Assembly: GCA_033439685.1 (NCBI GenBank)
Contig: JAUEDM010000004.1
Span: forward strand, 2,542,001-2,606,000
Direction of reading: 5' to 3'
DNA: 64,000 bases
DNA from: Apodospora peruviana
Taxonomy: Eukaryota > Ascomycota > Sordariomycetes > Sordariales > Lasiosphaeriaceae
A model generated the notes under the pieces. It saw nothing but the letters and a program-made list of their open reading frames with translations, made no database searches and was not told where the DNA came from. Within the stretch, counting starts at the first letter, position 1, and each line of letters starts with the position of its first letter. Both the position numbers and the translations under genes were made by a program. Shown here piece after piece: positions 11,163 through 23,084 of this stretch.

Positions 11163-11485
11163 AATGAGGAGGACCTGCTGGCAGAGCATGATCTCGGCGC
11201 AGTCTGTCGCCTATTTATCGACTCGCACGTCTGATTCCCGCTGATATATCCATATACCGTGTCATCGACAGCTTCTCGAGCTACGAACGCGAGTCCTGCC
11301 AAGCCGACTACGATATCGTGCTAAACGCCTTCCGTGGCCTTACCGTCGCCGCTAACGCTAGTTTTAAGCTGCTCCTGACCAGTCCGACCTCATCTCGCAA
11401 GTTGACAGATTTCATCCTGCCGGGCCAGCGCATGTCCTTGTCCTTGCGTAACCGCGAGGCAAGCGGCCGGGTGAGAGGGTTTATC
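11163..11485 (+). pseudogene. decayed fragment of a STAND protein related to the 5.5-7.4 kb gene
   Basis: Two overlapping frames together reproduce the C-terminal half of the DUF7708 protein to the left. The first reads LLAEHDLGAVCRLFIDSHV; after a frameshift near 11230 the second reads IYRVIDSFSSYE, then ASFKLLLTSPTSSRKL and FILPGQRM. These line up in order with the intact protein's CVVFRELVNQL, CIIDEPTVYE, IFKLLVTC and FLEPGQTIDM. The frameshift, the lack of a start and the missing N-terminal two-thirds mark it as a relic. It is not a recent copy, because identity is low. Confidence 0.6.
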
Positions 11486-12360
11486 ATGGCCGCAAGTATG
11501 CGAGACGTAAACAGCGGCCTTTTGGGGGCTAGTATAATTTGGATAATTATGATCAGGAGGGAGGGGAAGATAATAGTCATGACCGGAGAGCGACGAACCC
11601 AGCTCACCTCAGCTCAGGGCTGCGAACGAAAAAGGAAATTTCGTAAGCCGAGATTCGCCTATGTCAGACAACCAGGCTGTTGTTAACTTCTTTGTTTCAT
11701 AGGTGTTGTAAAAGGGGTCAGGATAAGTCTCTTCTATTCCGCGGATCCTTCTTTGTGGGGTGGATTTGTGTGGATATCTCATCCGGACTGGGGTTAGTTA
11801 AGGTGGACAGCTTGTGGAATCTTAAGATCCACATGCTTGAAGCATATATCATCTGATACATGTACTCTAAATCAATGGCAAAACAAGCTCGTCTATCAAA
11901 GACATGAAATAACATGGCAGTTCTGAGTTCAGTGACTGAACGGTGAGTATTCACATGCTACTATGTCTACATGTACTTTAGGTAATCTGTACCATCTGGA
12001 GTTGCAAGTGCCATTGTGGGACGTGTTCTGCTTGTTTTTTTCTATTTGAAATGCCAGGTCAATGTTCTGAGAAAAAAAGAAGAAGTGAAGTTCACCATCT
12101 CAATAGCATTGACCAGATCAGACCTCTCTCTTGCAATCTCGCCAAAATTGGCAATCAGTCGACCTTCTCTCTCCGCCGGATAATACACCGCAATTCTTAA
12201 TGTACACAAACTTGAATCCTTTCCCCGGAATCTTATTTATCTAATAAGACAAAGTTTCCAAATTCGAAGACGCATCGACCAAGACCGACAACCTATAGAT
12301 CTGATGGCCTTTCCAGGGGTGTAAAGAATCCCCTCTCTTCCATCACACACTCACCGCCAC
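11486..12360. other. intergenic region without a supported gene
   Basis: About 870 bases, AT-richer than the flanking genes, between the relic and the 3' end of the PEBP gene. I see nothing coding in it. Confidence 0.55.
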
Positions 12361-13086
12361 TCAGCAAACAAAATAGTTACCCGCCACCACCCTCTCCAGT
12401 CCCAACTTCCTCTCAAACCCCTCCTGGTCCCACCTGACCCGTGAGAACATGCTCACGTCGTCCCCGTCCTCCGGCAGCCCCATCTCCTCGCATATCCGCG
12501 CCGTCGTCAGCTCCCCCGGCTGCTCCCACAGCATAAACACGTACCGATGGGGCGCGCTCGGCCCCGGCGGCGCCGGACCCATGTAATCGACCACGGCCGA
12601 CCCGGTGCTCCAGTCCTCCTCCGCCGGCTCCAGCGGGATGAACTCGTCGTCCGGGTCCAGGTTCTCCGTGGCGAGAGTGAGGTCCGCCTGGATGCCGTGC
12701 AGGATCGGGCCGAGGATGGGAAACGACGGGAAGGGCGCGTCCAGGTCGAGGGTCACGACGAGGTACTTGGGGACGAGCTGGTCCGGGTCCGACAGTGGCA
12801 GGTTGATCCTGCCATCGCTGCTGTGGCTGTCTGCGCTTGTCCAGGGCGAGAGGTCGGCGTTGGGGATGGTGAGGTGGCTTAGGGCGGACGTGGAGACGGA
12901 GTAGAGCGGGTTCGGGGCTGCAGCCTCTTTGGGGAGGCGGGCGCCTGGGTGGGTGACGATGGTTGGCGATGTGGTGCTGGAGTGGAAATGGATCTTGAGG
13001 GGGGCGGATCTGGGGCCGGTCGTGTCATTGGAGAGGTCGGCGAGGGCGGCGAGGGTCTTGGTAATGGAGACAGCTTGTTTTGGCAT
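12361..13086 (-). CDS. phosphatidylethanolamine-binding protein (PEBP) family
   Basis: Intronless 241-residue member of the PEBP/TFS1 family, whose yeast member inhibits carboxypeptidase Y and affects Ras signalling. The core features are YLVVTLDLDAPFPSFPILGPILHG (the ligand-site DPDAP-like strand in variant form, DLDAP), the acidic insert before VVDYMGPAPPGPSAPHRYVFMLW (the GP.PP...HRY signature), and a C-terminal helix ending AGNYF. The ATG at 13086 gives a protein starting MPKQAVS; the longer upstream frame has no ATG. The protein could act in the cytosol or be an anion-binding regulator; the sequence does not decide. Confidence 0.88.
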   Translation of the reverse strand: MPKQAVSITKTLAALADLSNDTTGPRSAPLKIHFHSSTTSPTIVTHPGARLPKEAAAPNPLYSVSTSALSHLTIPNADLSPWTSADSHSSDGRINLPLSDPDQLVPKYLVVTLDLDAPFPSFPILGPILHGIQADLTLATENLDPDDEFIPLEPAEEDWSTGSAVVDYMGPAPPGPSAPHRYVFMLWEQPGELTTARICEEMGLPEDGDDVSMFSRVRWDQEGFERKLGLERVVAGNYFVC

Positions 13087-13847
13087 CTTTGGCGACTGGT
13101 TGTTGGCAGAATTTTGAGGTATCTTCAATGCGTCTGTCGAGACAATGCGAAGGGATTGCTGGTGTGGTTCTAGTCGTGGGCGTTTGGGGTTGAAAGGATT
13201 GTGTCGGTGCACATGTGAAGTCTTGATCGCCCGTCGCCCACATGTCCTCTTACCTAAATATGATGTATACTTCTGTGACTCACGGTATTCTTGACAGTGT
13301 GTCAATCATCACTGCGGGGCTTAAATGACAGGAAATGATATCATTCTTGGAGAGATCGGGTGGAACTTGTACGGCCCCAGTCCTTGGCCTAGGCACTGGA
13401 GTTTAAGTTCGCGCCAGTTAGTGCAATATGGGATGTATGTATGGATGGGGACGTGGTCTAGTTGTTCAGGTACCTTGTCCAACTATAATATTAAAAAGAG
13501 AAAGCGAGCTAACAAAGATGGGCGAGATCTCATGGGATAAGGGGTGTGACATATTTACCAATATCAGAAGGGAGCAAGACGAGCCCTGCGGCATCTTGGA
13601 GTGCTACTAGTACTTCCTTCACCCAAATACGACAGGTGAAGGCTTCCCCAGTCCTAAAGGACGCCGTACCATTGGAGTGATTACCACATCACGATCAGGA
13701 ACCCCCTTTTTGTATTGGAGGGGGAAGGGATGGAGAGGGGCACGTGATTCTCCGGATCCGGAACCATATTAACCCATGCCATGCCACTGAAAGCCACCAT
13801 TGTATGGAATGACCCAAAAACAAACCTTCCAACGCAGGCCCATCGCC
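13087..13847. other. divergent intergenic region, PEBP and HNH-like genes
   Basis: About 760 bases between two genes transcribed away from each other, so it should hold both promoters. No gene or clear motif is supported. Confidence 0.5.
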
Positions 13848-14766
13848 ATGGCCGACTCGCCCGATGACTTCGCGGCCACCCTTTCTACTATCCGCTGCGT
13901 GAGCCTTCCACATCCGGGTGGAGAATTACTCGAATGTTTCGTACACGAATCTGTTCATCCCAGCAGGGCTGCTGCGTACCTACTACGGCGGTGCCCTCAT
14001 CGGGCGCGGACACGAGTGGTGCTCTCGCGGCATTCCATTCAAATTGGAAAAGGCTCCTTTGAATTTGTAAGTATGCGTGCCATTGAACCCAACCCAACGC
14101 TTCCATGAACCAGAGGATTTACATAGAAAGCAGTAATGCATGACACTCCTTCGAGCCTAGTCACCGACAGAACCGCCGCAGCCAGAATCGCAGACCGTGA
14201 TGGGCGCGTTTGCTGCCTCACAGGCTTGGGCGACTCATTCCTTGGCCCCCGACTGCTGGACTGGATTCTGTCGGAACAAGGGTTCCAGAGAAGAAACTGT
14301 GATGGAGGATACTGGCTTGTACGTCGCTCTGCCGCTGCAGCGTTTGCCCAGGGTTATTTCCAGTTTGGTTTCAACATGAGGCCAAAGGTTTGTTGCATTC
14401 TTCACCCCTTTCTCTCGGCCCCGATCAATGTACTAACAATTGGTCTAGTACAGCGTCGTGACTATCGCAATTGGAGGTCCTAGATTTCCTAGCATCGTCA
14501 CGACAACGCCCGGTCTCCGATTCGTAGAATTCGGCCAAGACGACGCTCCCGACCTAGTGGCACTAGAAATACTATCTCTCTTCGCTAAACCGGTCCGCTG
14601 GGCCCATGTCGCGAGCGAGATGGAGCAGAGGCGATCGAAAAAGCGTCGCAAATCCATCTTGCCCACATTCAGCCCTGCCACGGGGCTTCTCACCAAAGTT
14701 GCCGTGACTGTCTGGAAGCTAGCACCAAGGCCCACCGGCACGTGGACCTATCGCCACCTTGGCTAG
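13848..14766 (+). CDS. HNH-like hypothetical protein, 3 exons
   Basis: 265-residue model from exons 13848-14066, 14127-14387 and 14449-14766. Each junction is phase 0 with strong signals (GTAAGT donor; CTAAC branch site before TCTAG), which is the main argument that it is a real gene. The middle reads RIADRDGRVCCLTG, like the start of the HNH region of fungal HNH_2 proteins. The later GGYWLVRRSAAAAFAQGYF and YSVVTIAI resemble the helix and strand that follow in that family. The usual catalytic His after LTG is not evident (GLGDSFLGP instead), so nuclease activity is doubtful. The start codon (ATCGCCATGG context) could instead be an ATG at 13809. Confidence 0.55.
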
Positions 14767-15511
14767 TATAGGCGCCAAGATTTACGCCCCATATGGCAGT
14801 TCCAAGGTTCAGCGTCTTCGGTTTGGTCTCTATCTCAAGACGACCCGTTTTGAATGGCAGTCGTCTGTGGCGAATGAGTAAGGCGCTTTGGCTCTCCTTC
14901 GACGGCCTTCTTCCGATATAAAAGTCCCTACCCCATTGGACTTGGTCTCGAATTCTAGATCCGCCTTCCTTCTGACCTCTAGGGTCCCGGGCAATCGGCT
15001 CGGGTTCTGCATCGACACCCTTAGCGACGAGGAGCTGGCCGACTTGGTTTGCCAATTGCGACACTTCGTCGGCTATCTCCGCACGATACAGAGAGATGCT
15101 ATAGCAGAGAATACTACCAGCAATGCAGGGGGAGGGACGTGCTACGACTTTCGGATCACCGCGGCCGGGGATGACGACTTCGTCGGGCCGTTCGCAAACG
15201 AGGACGATTTCAACAACAACCTAAGGTGTGGCGCTCTGCCCGGTGTCGTCCAACGCAAGAGACACAGGATCGTCTTCACGCATGGGGACCTCAACATGCG
15301 CAACATCCTAGTCAGAAACGGAAAGCTGTCTGGAGTTGTGGACTGGGAGAATTCTGGCTGGTATCCTGAATACTGGGAGTACACCAAGGCCTGCCATGTG
15401 ACAAAGTTTCACAGACGATGGCTGGCTGCCGTGGGTCGCGTGTTTGAACACTACGGAGACTATACCGAGGAGCTCGAGATCGAGCGCAAGCTCTGGGAGT
15501 ATTGCTTCTGA
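14761..15511 (+). pseudogene. aminoglycoside phosphotransferase (APH) family relic with in-frame stop
   Basis: The frame encodes a fungal APH/choline-kinase-like protein. KIYAPYGSSKVQRL and FGLYLKTTRFEWQSSVANE come first, then TAA at 14879-14881, then ALALLRRPSSDIKVPTPLDL without frame change. The C-terminal catalytic core is intact: FTHGDLNMRNILV (Brenner HxDxxxxN motif) and GVVDWENSGWYPEYWEY (metal-binding D). The stop sits inside a conserved helix. An intron starting at the overlapping GTAAGG would remove conserved residues, so a nonsense mutation (from CAA or TAC/TAT) is likelier. No start codon is found; the 5' end abuts the stop of the HNH-like gene. A shorter product from a later start would lack the N-lobe. 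Confidence 0.7.
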
Positions 15512-16408
15512 GGTTGCAGTCCTTGTGCTGGCACACGCATTTTGCAACGAAGGTAGGTAGATAGGCATCGGCGATGCGACTCGGGTCTGAGTCTCTATTT
15601 CTATAGAGGTGATATTTCTCGATCCTCCTGCACCTGCACCTCCACCGTATACTCCCTAGGCAGGCCATCATCACATCATCGAAGAATTGATCGATCACAG
15701 CTACCCATGTGATAAATGACGAGTGCACAAAACGAAAGGCAAAGAAAAGAGGGGTAGAAGTAATAAGGGAAAGAAGCAGAGATTTTCAAGGTCAGCTGTC
15801 CTATTCATTAATATCGTTGAAATGCTCTATACGCCGGTGTGTACGGATACTGTGAAGACTACCTACCTTCCCAGGATCATTGCCGCCGCATTTCGGGCAA
15901 GGATGAGTCCAATCAGTGTGATTAGTCAGATTAATGCGATGCCCCTATTCCCACAGGATCGGACTGGGGGACTTTTGTAGTGGCGCTAACCCCTGGATCG
16001 ATTTTCATTGGGACGTTGCTGCCTGAACGGCCCCCTCCCCCCCCCCCCCCCCCCCGACTGGCTCCGCTCTTCAAGGATCAGGTGCATTTGGGACCGGTAA
16101 ATCTCCCCGCTAGACCAGACCGGGAATACCAGCTGAACATAAATCCAATTGAGTGGGAAGGAACGATGGAGTGGTTGTACAGGAATGGGGCGATCCGCTT
16201 GGCATCTTGGGCGTTGATCGGACTTGAAGAAGGGTCCCGGCAGGTCATGGACACAAAAAACGAGACACATCAAACCCAACGAAATTCTGCCTGGATAACT
16301 AAGCCAGCGTTCTTCACCGCAAAATCATAAAGAATAATACATTTAAAAATACAAAAACCTACATTACTTAATTATAAAGTGCCTGAAATCGGCCCGCAGC
16401 ACCTCGCC
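15512..16408. other. intergenic region with homopolymer C tract
   Basis: About 900 bases before the NACHT-ankyrin gene. Apart from the C-tract there is no supported feature; open frames across the tract encode low-complexity proline and are probably spurious. Confidence 0.55.
16031..16055 (+). repeat. poly-C tract
   Basis: 25 bases that are all C except one T at 16036. Likely length-variable. Confidence 0.95.
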
Positions 16409-19400
16409 ATGGCTATAGCCGTACCAATTTCTACCCTACAAACCGGCGCGCTTGACCCACAAAGCGTTAACAACTTCCTCCAGTCGCTGTCGACAGACGA
16501 GCTTCTCGTCTTCAACGCGACAAAGCTAGCAAAGACGCTCCTCGACGAGATCAGCCAGGCCGATGCCGCACACAAGCAGCAGTCGTCTTCACGAAAGGTC
16601 GGCGAGGCCGTGCTTCCTCTCATCGCCGGACTAGAACAATACGGACGGGGTCTCGATGTCTTTGCGAACGGCAGTGAACTGTTGTGCCCCATCTGGGGTG
16701 GCATGCGCATTGTCCTTTCGCTAGCACAAGAATTCGGGGAGTACTTCGACAAGCTTGCGAGCATGCTCGAGGATATCGGTCTCGTCCTCAGTCGATTGCC
16801 AAGGTATCCACATCTCTACCCCGACAACAAGAACCTCAAGGAGTACATGGTCAATATCTACAGCGCCATTTTCGACTTCTGCACCAAGGCAAGACGTGTT
16901 TTCCGCCTCGGTAAGGAGCGGTCGCGCGGCATCAAGAGGCTGACCACTGCGGTCGGCCTGGTCACCGCGTTGCGTGTCCTGTGGAAGCCGTTTAAGGTCG
17001 AGTTTGGTGGAATCAAGACTCGTATTGAGAGGAGCGTTCAGGCGATCGAGTCAGAAGCAGACGTCGCCGAGCGTGAGCTTGCCAACAAGGAGCGTCGCAG
17101 AGACGACGCCCGATGGTCCAGGGCCGAACAAAGCCAACGACTTCTGGCCGAGTTTATCGACGACGAAAGCGCCGCCAAGGTCAATGCGTGGTTGTCTCCC
17201 GTCAATGTCAACGCGAATCACAAGACTGCTTCTAGTCTGCGCCATGCAGACACCGGCACATGGTTTCTGGATGGCAGTGTTTTCCAGACTTGGCTGAAGG
17301 AGGATAATACGTTTCTTTGGCTGCATGCGATACGTAGGTTATCTAGCTACCCTCCATCCTGCACTTCTCTCTGACTCCTCCGGACAGCTGGTGCTGGCAA
17401 GACTGTTTTGTCGTCCAGTGTCATCAACTACCTCCGAGACAATGTCCAGAGCAGGGACACTGGGCTCGCCTACTTTTACTGCGACTACAAAGATGTCCAG
17501 AAACAGGAGCCATCCAAAGTGCTGGGAACCATTCTTGCAATGCTCGCAAAGCAAAATCGCGGCGTTTTTGATAACATCCAGGCATTCTTCCTCGATCAGC
17601 TCAAAACATCACCTACCTTTACCGCCGACTTCGACGAGCTGCTCAACAACTTCGCCATATTCCTCGACAACAGCTTCAAGAGCGTAATCATTGTCGTTGA
17701 CGCTCTCGATGAGTCCAACCCAGCTGCATGGGACTGCCTGACCTACGCATTGAAGTTTCTACACCAGCAATGCAGTAATCTCAAGGTCTTTGTGACTAGC
17801 AGGAACGAATTGCCGATCGCTCGAGCATTCGAAGGCCTCCCGAGCACCTCTATCGAACAATCTGATGTTGCCTCGGACATCCACGACTTCATTGCCGCCG
17901 AGGTTGCCGCTAAGATTGCACAGAAAAGGTTGAAGCTGCGAGATAAAGATCTCGAGCGTGTCATCCGGGAGAATCTGGTCGAAGGATCCAAGGGTATGTT
18001 CCAGTGGGTGAGATGCCAGATCGACACACTTTGCAAGCTTCGAAACGACAAGGCTATTCGTTCTGCCCTCTCCAACTTGCCTAGAACCCTACAGGACACC
18101 TATATCCGGATTTTGCAGAGAATCGAGGACGACCACCCGGATGATGTTGAAATTCTGCAAAAGGTTCTGTACTGGTTGGTCCGGGGTGTTCGCAACTTGA
18201 CTCTCCACGAGCTTGCCGAGGGTATTGCCATCGACCCCGAGAGCGGCGACAACCGCATGGACTTCAGCGCGGTTGATACTGACCCAGAAGATATTCTTGA
18301 GCTTCTTGGCGGTCTCGTGACCGTGTCTGCTGAGAAGGTTGTTTCTCTCGCGCACTATTCCGTGAAGGAGTTCCTGGTGTCTGAAGATATCCGCAAGGCC
18401 AAGCCTTCGTTTTGGGTTGGTACCGAGCCAGTTGAGTCGAAGTTGGCATCCGTTTGTCTGACCTATCTCTCTTTCGACGATTTCAACGCGCCACTGCTGC
18501 CAGATACAGAAGCCTTCGACGAGCGTCTTTCGGAGTACAAGTTCCTGGCATACGCTGTACAGGCCTGGGGCATCCACGCTCACCGAAGTGAGAAGGATGG
18601 CCACCAAGAGGAAGATCTGGTTGACCTCACCGTCCATTTTTTACAGTCCAGCAGCGGCGATGTGAGAAACTATGATACCTGGCAGGAGATTAATCACCAC
18701 CGGAAGCTGAGCAAACTTTCGACCCATAGCAGCCCTGGTCCTCTGCTTTGTGCATCTTGGTTTGGGTTGACTGACGCTGTCCGACAACTGCTAGACGCAG
18801 GCGATGATATGTCGGAGAACTTGGCCGGAGCATTTGATGCTGCTGCCTCAAATGGACATGCCAACGTTATTAAGGCCTTTCTCGAGCATCAAGATCAGAT
18901 CAAGGGTCAAAATGCCAGTGCTGATGATGAAGACGACGATAGCAGCAACAACCACCATGGGCTTGACCTTGCAAAAGGCCTTTATGTTGCAGCGGCCAAT
19001 GGACATACGCGCGTAATAGAGCACCTGCTTGATGCTGGTGCCGATATCGATGCACGACGAGGGAAGGACCGAAATGCCCTTCAAGTCGCTGCCCTGGAAG
19101 GCCGTACCGAGGCTGTTAAGCTATTGTTGAAACGGGGCGCAAACCACGGAATACCGTGCAAGCGTTACGGAACCCCGCTGGCTGTAGCGGCGGAAAAGGG
19201 ACACCAACGCACGGTGGAGATTCTCCTCGAAGCCGGGGCCAACCCCAACGGTCGTGGTGGTTACTACTCGTCGCCCCTTGTTTCCGCCATCGTGGGTCGA
19301 AATTTGCACATCATCCGTCTGCTGATCGAGAATGGAGCAGATGTCAATGCACGTGGAGGCCGGCATATGTATCCCATAGCCGCGGCTGCCTCTCTTGGGA

Positions 19401-21928
19401 TGGACGATTTAGTGAAGGAGCTCTGCGACTGCGGAGCTCGTGTGAACGACGAAGACGACAAGGGCAGTGACGCACTATACGCTGTCTGTCTGGCCGGGCA
19501 TCTAGGCACGGTCAAACTGTTGCTCAAACTTGGGGCAGACATCAATGCCAAGGGAGGAAAGCATCGCAGTGCACTTGGAGCAGCCAGTTCTGAAGGCCAT
19601 CTTGAGGTTGTCGAACACCTTATCCATGAAGGTGCTAATATCCAGTTCTTCGACGAGCACTACGGAAATGCGCTCCAGACAGCAGCATATCGAGGCCACG
19701 AGGCCGTTGTAAGGGCACTGATTTCAGCCGGTATCGATCCATGGGGTGTCGGCGGCGACAAGGGCCCTGCATTGGTATGTGCGGCCTCCTGCGGACAAGA
19801 AAAGGTTATTAAGGCGCTCTATGAGCTCGGGTCTCCCGGTGGGCCAGGAGATGACAACTTGACATGGGCTTTGCAAGTCGCATCATTTGCTGGTCACGAG
19901 GGGACAATCAGGCTCCTGGCTGGAAAGGGTGACATCAATGCCGTTACCAGAAAGCCAAATGACAGCAACAATTGCACAGCGCTCGAGGCGGCGGCAGAAA
20001 GGGGCCACAATGACACCGTTAAGCTTTTGCTTTCTCTTGGTGCTTCTATTGAGCCCAGCGACCGAGGTTGCTACGGCTCATCGCTGAATGCAGCAATCGA
20101 GACAGACCATCCCTCAATCGAAGTCCTTGAGACCTTGTTGGATGCAGGAGCAGATATCAACTTCGTGTGTTCGTGTCATGAACCTCCTCTTGTGAGGGCT
20201 GTCCGACGGGGACACGATGATGCCCTGAAGCTTCTACTCGACCGCGGCGCCAATGTCAACTTGAAGCACGAGACAATCCGCACCGCCTTAATCATGTCTG
20301 CCGTACACGAAGACACCACCATCATGGATCTCCTGCTCGAGCACGGCGCAGACGTGAATATCGTTATTGAGCCGAAAGATATGCGTGACGACATTGACGA
20401 TGACCTCGAAGAAAGTTTGGTCATTGCACTCCAGACGGCCGCCTGGCACGGCCACGATCATATCGTCCAGAAGCTGGTGAGCCTCGGAAGTGATCTATCC
20501 GTGAATGTCGACAAGCCTGCGTTTGTGTCTGCTTTGCAGGTAGCTGCGTACCGTGGTCACCTGTCCACAGTATCCATGCTTATCAAGTTCGGCGGCGATG
20601 TCAACCAAAAAGGCGGCTACTTCGGCACATCGTTGCAAGCGGCGGCCTACTGCGGCCATATTGATGTTGCTCGCGCTCTTTTAGAGGCAGGCGCCTTCGT
20701 CAATGCAGTCGATGCTTCGAGTCACTGCGGCACAGCGCTAATGGCGGCTTGTTGGTACGAGGGTACCAAGCCCGAGATGATCCAACTTCTCATTGACTCC
20801 GGGGCAGACGTCAACGCTCCCTCTGGCATCAAAGAGGACGTGCCATATCCGCTTCAGGTTGCGGCGTACAAAGACTATAATGACACCGAGGGAACCGAGA
20901 TAGCAAGAATTCTCCTCGACGCCGGGGCAGATCCAAACATCAGGGGTGGGCGATACTTCACGGCTCTGCAAGTCGCTGCGAAGGAGGGCGACGCCGACAT
21001 GGTGTCCTTCCTCCTTGAGAGAGGAGCTGACCCAAACATCACAGGCGGCCAATTCCACACGCCTCTGCAATCAGCGTACGCCTCTGGTTATTACATCGTC
21101 ATCGGCAGACTCTTTCGAAACGGGGCGAAACACGATCTCATCGCCCCCGGCAAGGTTGGTAGCGTGATGGGCGCGGCGCTTCGGGCCTCGTGCCAGACCC
21201 TCGTCAACCAGCTTGTGGCGTACCACGACTTCGACGTCAACTTGCAGTACGGTAAATATGGCAACGCGCTGCAGGACTGCATCTGGCAGGAACGAGAGGA
21301 CGACGCATTTTACTACATTCTCAAGGGTGGTGCCGATGTCAACCGCGTGGGCGGCTATTATGGCACAGCACTCGTCGCTGCCGCTGCGTACGGACCGATG
21401 GCGCACTTCGAGAAGCTTCTGGAGGTGGATGTCGACGTCAACCTCGGCAACGAGCGGTACCCGAATGCCGCGTTTGGGGCGATACAGGGATCGCAGAAGA
21501 AGGCGCTGGAGCTTCTTCTCAAGCACGGGGTGGATGTCGTGAATCCCGTGTCTACGGTTCATGGCACAGCGCTGCAGTTTGCTGCGAGGTATGGAAATTT
21601 GACCATCGTCAGGATGTTGGTCAAAGCCGGCGCAGCCATCAACACGCCTGCCTGCGGACAGCACGGCTCTCCGCTGCAGGCTGCGGCAGCGTATAACCAC
21701 AAGGATGTAATTCAGTACCTCGTTAATCGTGGGGCGGATATCTCGGCCAAGGGAGGGAAGAACGGCAGTGTGTTGCACGCGGCCGCACTGCACTGTGATG
21801 CCGAGACACTGGATATGTTGCTTCGCAAGGGGAAACTCAACGCGAACGAGAAAGCAGGGGTCTATGGCACGCCGCTCCAGGCAGCTGCTGCCGCCGGATG
21901 GGTAAGCAACGCGCTTATTCTCCTCTAG
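16409..21928 (+). CDS. DUF7708-NACHT-ankyrin STAND protein (NLR-like), ends at in-frame TAG
   Basis: 1,821-residue NLR-architecture protein (exons 16409-17333, 17388-21928). Residues about 60-190 are a DUF7708-type N-domain (LPLIAGLEQYGRGLDVFANG, PIWGGMRIVLSLAQEF), followed by a coiled region. The 54-nt intron falls in the codon before the P-loop; splicing yields PGAGKT (309-314). Walker B is IIVVDALDE (409-417), then VFVTSRNE, and winged-helix-like segments up to about residue 650. More than 20 ankyrin repeats follow (GADVN/GADIN and TALQAAA motifs), diverged from one another. The frame stops at TAG 21926-21928 within a repeat (ILL-stop-YGAGVN), and the same frame then continues for 246 codons. 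It is probably a non-self or stress sensor by family; the ligand is unknown. Confidence 0.88.
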
Positions 21929-22669
21929 TATGGGGCTGGCGTCAACGTCACTGGCGGCAAATATCACACCGCGTTGCAGGCGGCGTGTGTTTTTGGGGAT
22001 ATTGCGCTGGTCAAGTTGCTGGTCGAGCGTGGGGCGGACGTAAATAAAAAGGGAGGGTTTTATGGGACGGCACTTCAGGCTGCTGCGTGCAGATCGGATG
22101 AGGATATTGTGAGGTATTTGTTGAAGATGGGGGCAGAGTGCACTGGGGTAGACTCCAAGGTAGGATGTGTGCGCAAGGAACGGGTTGTCGAGAGCGCGGT
22201 TGAACTGCTTACAAGGATAAGGGAGAAAGAAGATGAAGACTCAGGGGGGAGCGACGCTGAGGAGGAAGAGGAGGAAGAAGAGACTCCACCTGAGAGACAG
22301 CTGAACGTTGAGGTTATTCCCGGGTTTCAGAAGCCGTGGAAGCCATGGTCGCGGTGGGATGCGGTGCGCGATATAAATCTGCATCTGTTGCGAAAATCAT
22401 GTCTGCAGGCGGAGATTACTGCTGTCATTGACTCTGATGAGACTAATAGTACGGACACGCCGAATGGGGCTGGCGCTGGTATCGTGTCGCGAGTCATGAG
22501 TCTACCGACAAACGGGAGTGGTGGCAGACGACCAACCATCAAGTCAGCTTCAAGGTCCATGCCTGTCGATGGGACTGGGGGTGAGAATCTTGAAGGCACC
22601 ACCCACGATGAGAATTGGGAAGAGGCTCTGGGGTGGCTGAGCGTATCTGTTTTGGATGAGCGTATTTGA
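21929..22669 (+). pseudogene. in-frame continuation of the ankyrin protein beyond the TAG
   Basis: Directly after the TAG, 246 codons continue in the same frame. They complete the broken repeat (YGAGVNVTGG), add two more (LVKLLVERGADVN, IVRYLLKMGAE), then an acidic E-rich stretch and a C-terminal region ending in VLDERI. This is clearly the original 3' end. A GTAAGC donor and CTCTAG acceptor bracket the stop, but that intron would be only 27 nt and would delete conserved repeat residues, so I prefer a nonsense change, readthrough or a sequence error. Confidence 0.75.
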
Positions 22670-23084
22670 ATCGTTGGGAACACAATGCACGGGGGAGGGG
22701 TTCTGGAAGTATAGGAAATGACTGGGCAAATTGGACATGGTTGGATACTGAATGACGAAAACTATACCCTGATGATAATTACCTTAGTTATCCGACTAAT
22801 TGTTAACCTTGATTTCATGTGCCTTGAAAGAAGCTGTTGTGCACGGCCTTGAAACAGTTAAGCAGTTAAGGTGTTGTGTCCTTCCCAAGTTCCCGCATAT
22901 AATAATCGGGTTGCTGTAGCGACTTGGAAATCGGACACACGTTATTGAACCTGCCCGTACCAAACTCGAAGCTAGATTGGAAACAGAGCTAGCTATAGAC
23001 GCACTGCCCGGCCGTAATGAAATCCATACACGGATCCTCAAGAACGTACATCCACTACCACAATACAATGGTCCATACCCAGAT
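22670..23084. other. intergenic region between convergent genes
   Basis: About 415 bases shared by the 3' flanks of the ankyrin and reductase genes. I see nothing else in it. Confidence 0.55.

Noticed and set aside
14878..14925. Intron starting GTAAGG to remove the TAA of the APH relic
   Set aside because: It would delete the conserved ALALLRR..IKVPTPLDL segment and leaves a poor acceptor.
15980..16330. Proline-rich open frame through the C-tract
   Set aside because: Openness is caused by the homopolymer; no start context, motif or continuation.
21902..21928. 27-nt intron (GTAAGC...CTCTAG) to remove the TAG in the ankyrin gene
   Set aside because: Too short for spliceosomal splicing and it would delete residues that fit the ankyrin consensus.
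17734..22669. Ankyrin array as a hypervariable, near-identical repeat sensor
   Set aside because: Individual repeats are well diverged, unlike the nearly identical repeats of fast-evolving HET-E-type NLRs, so concerted evolution is not supported.
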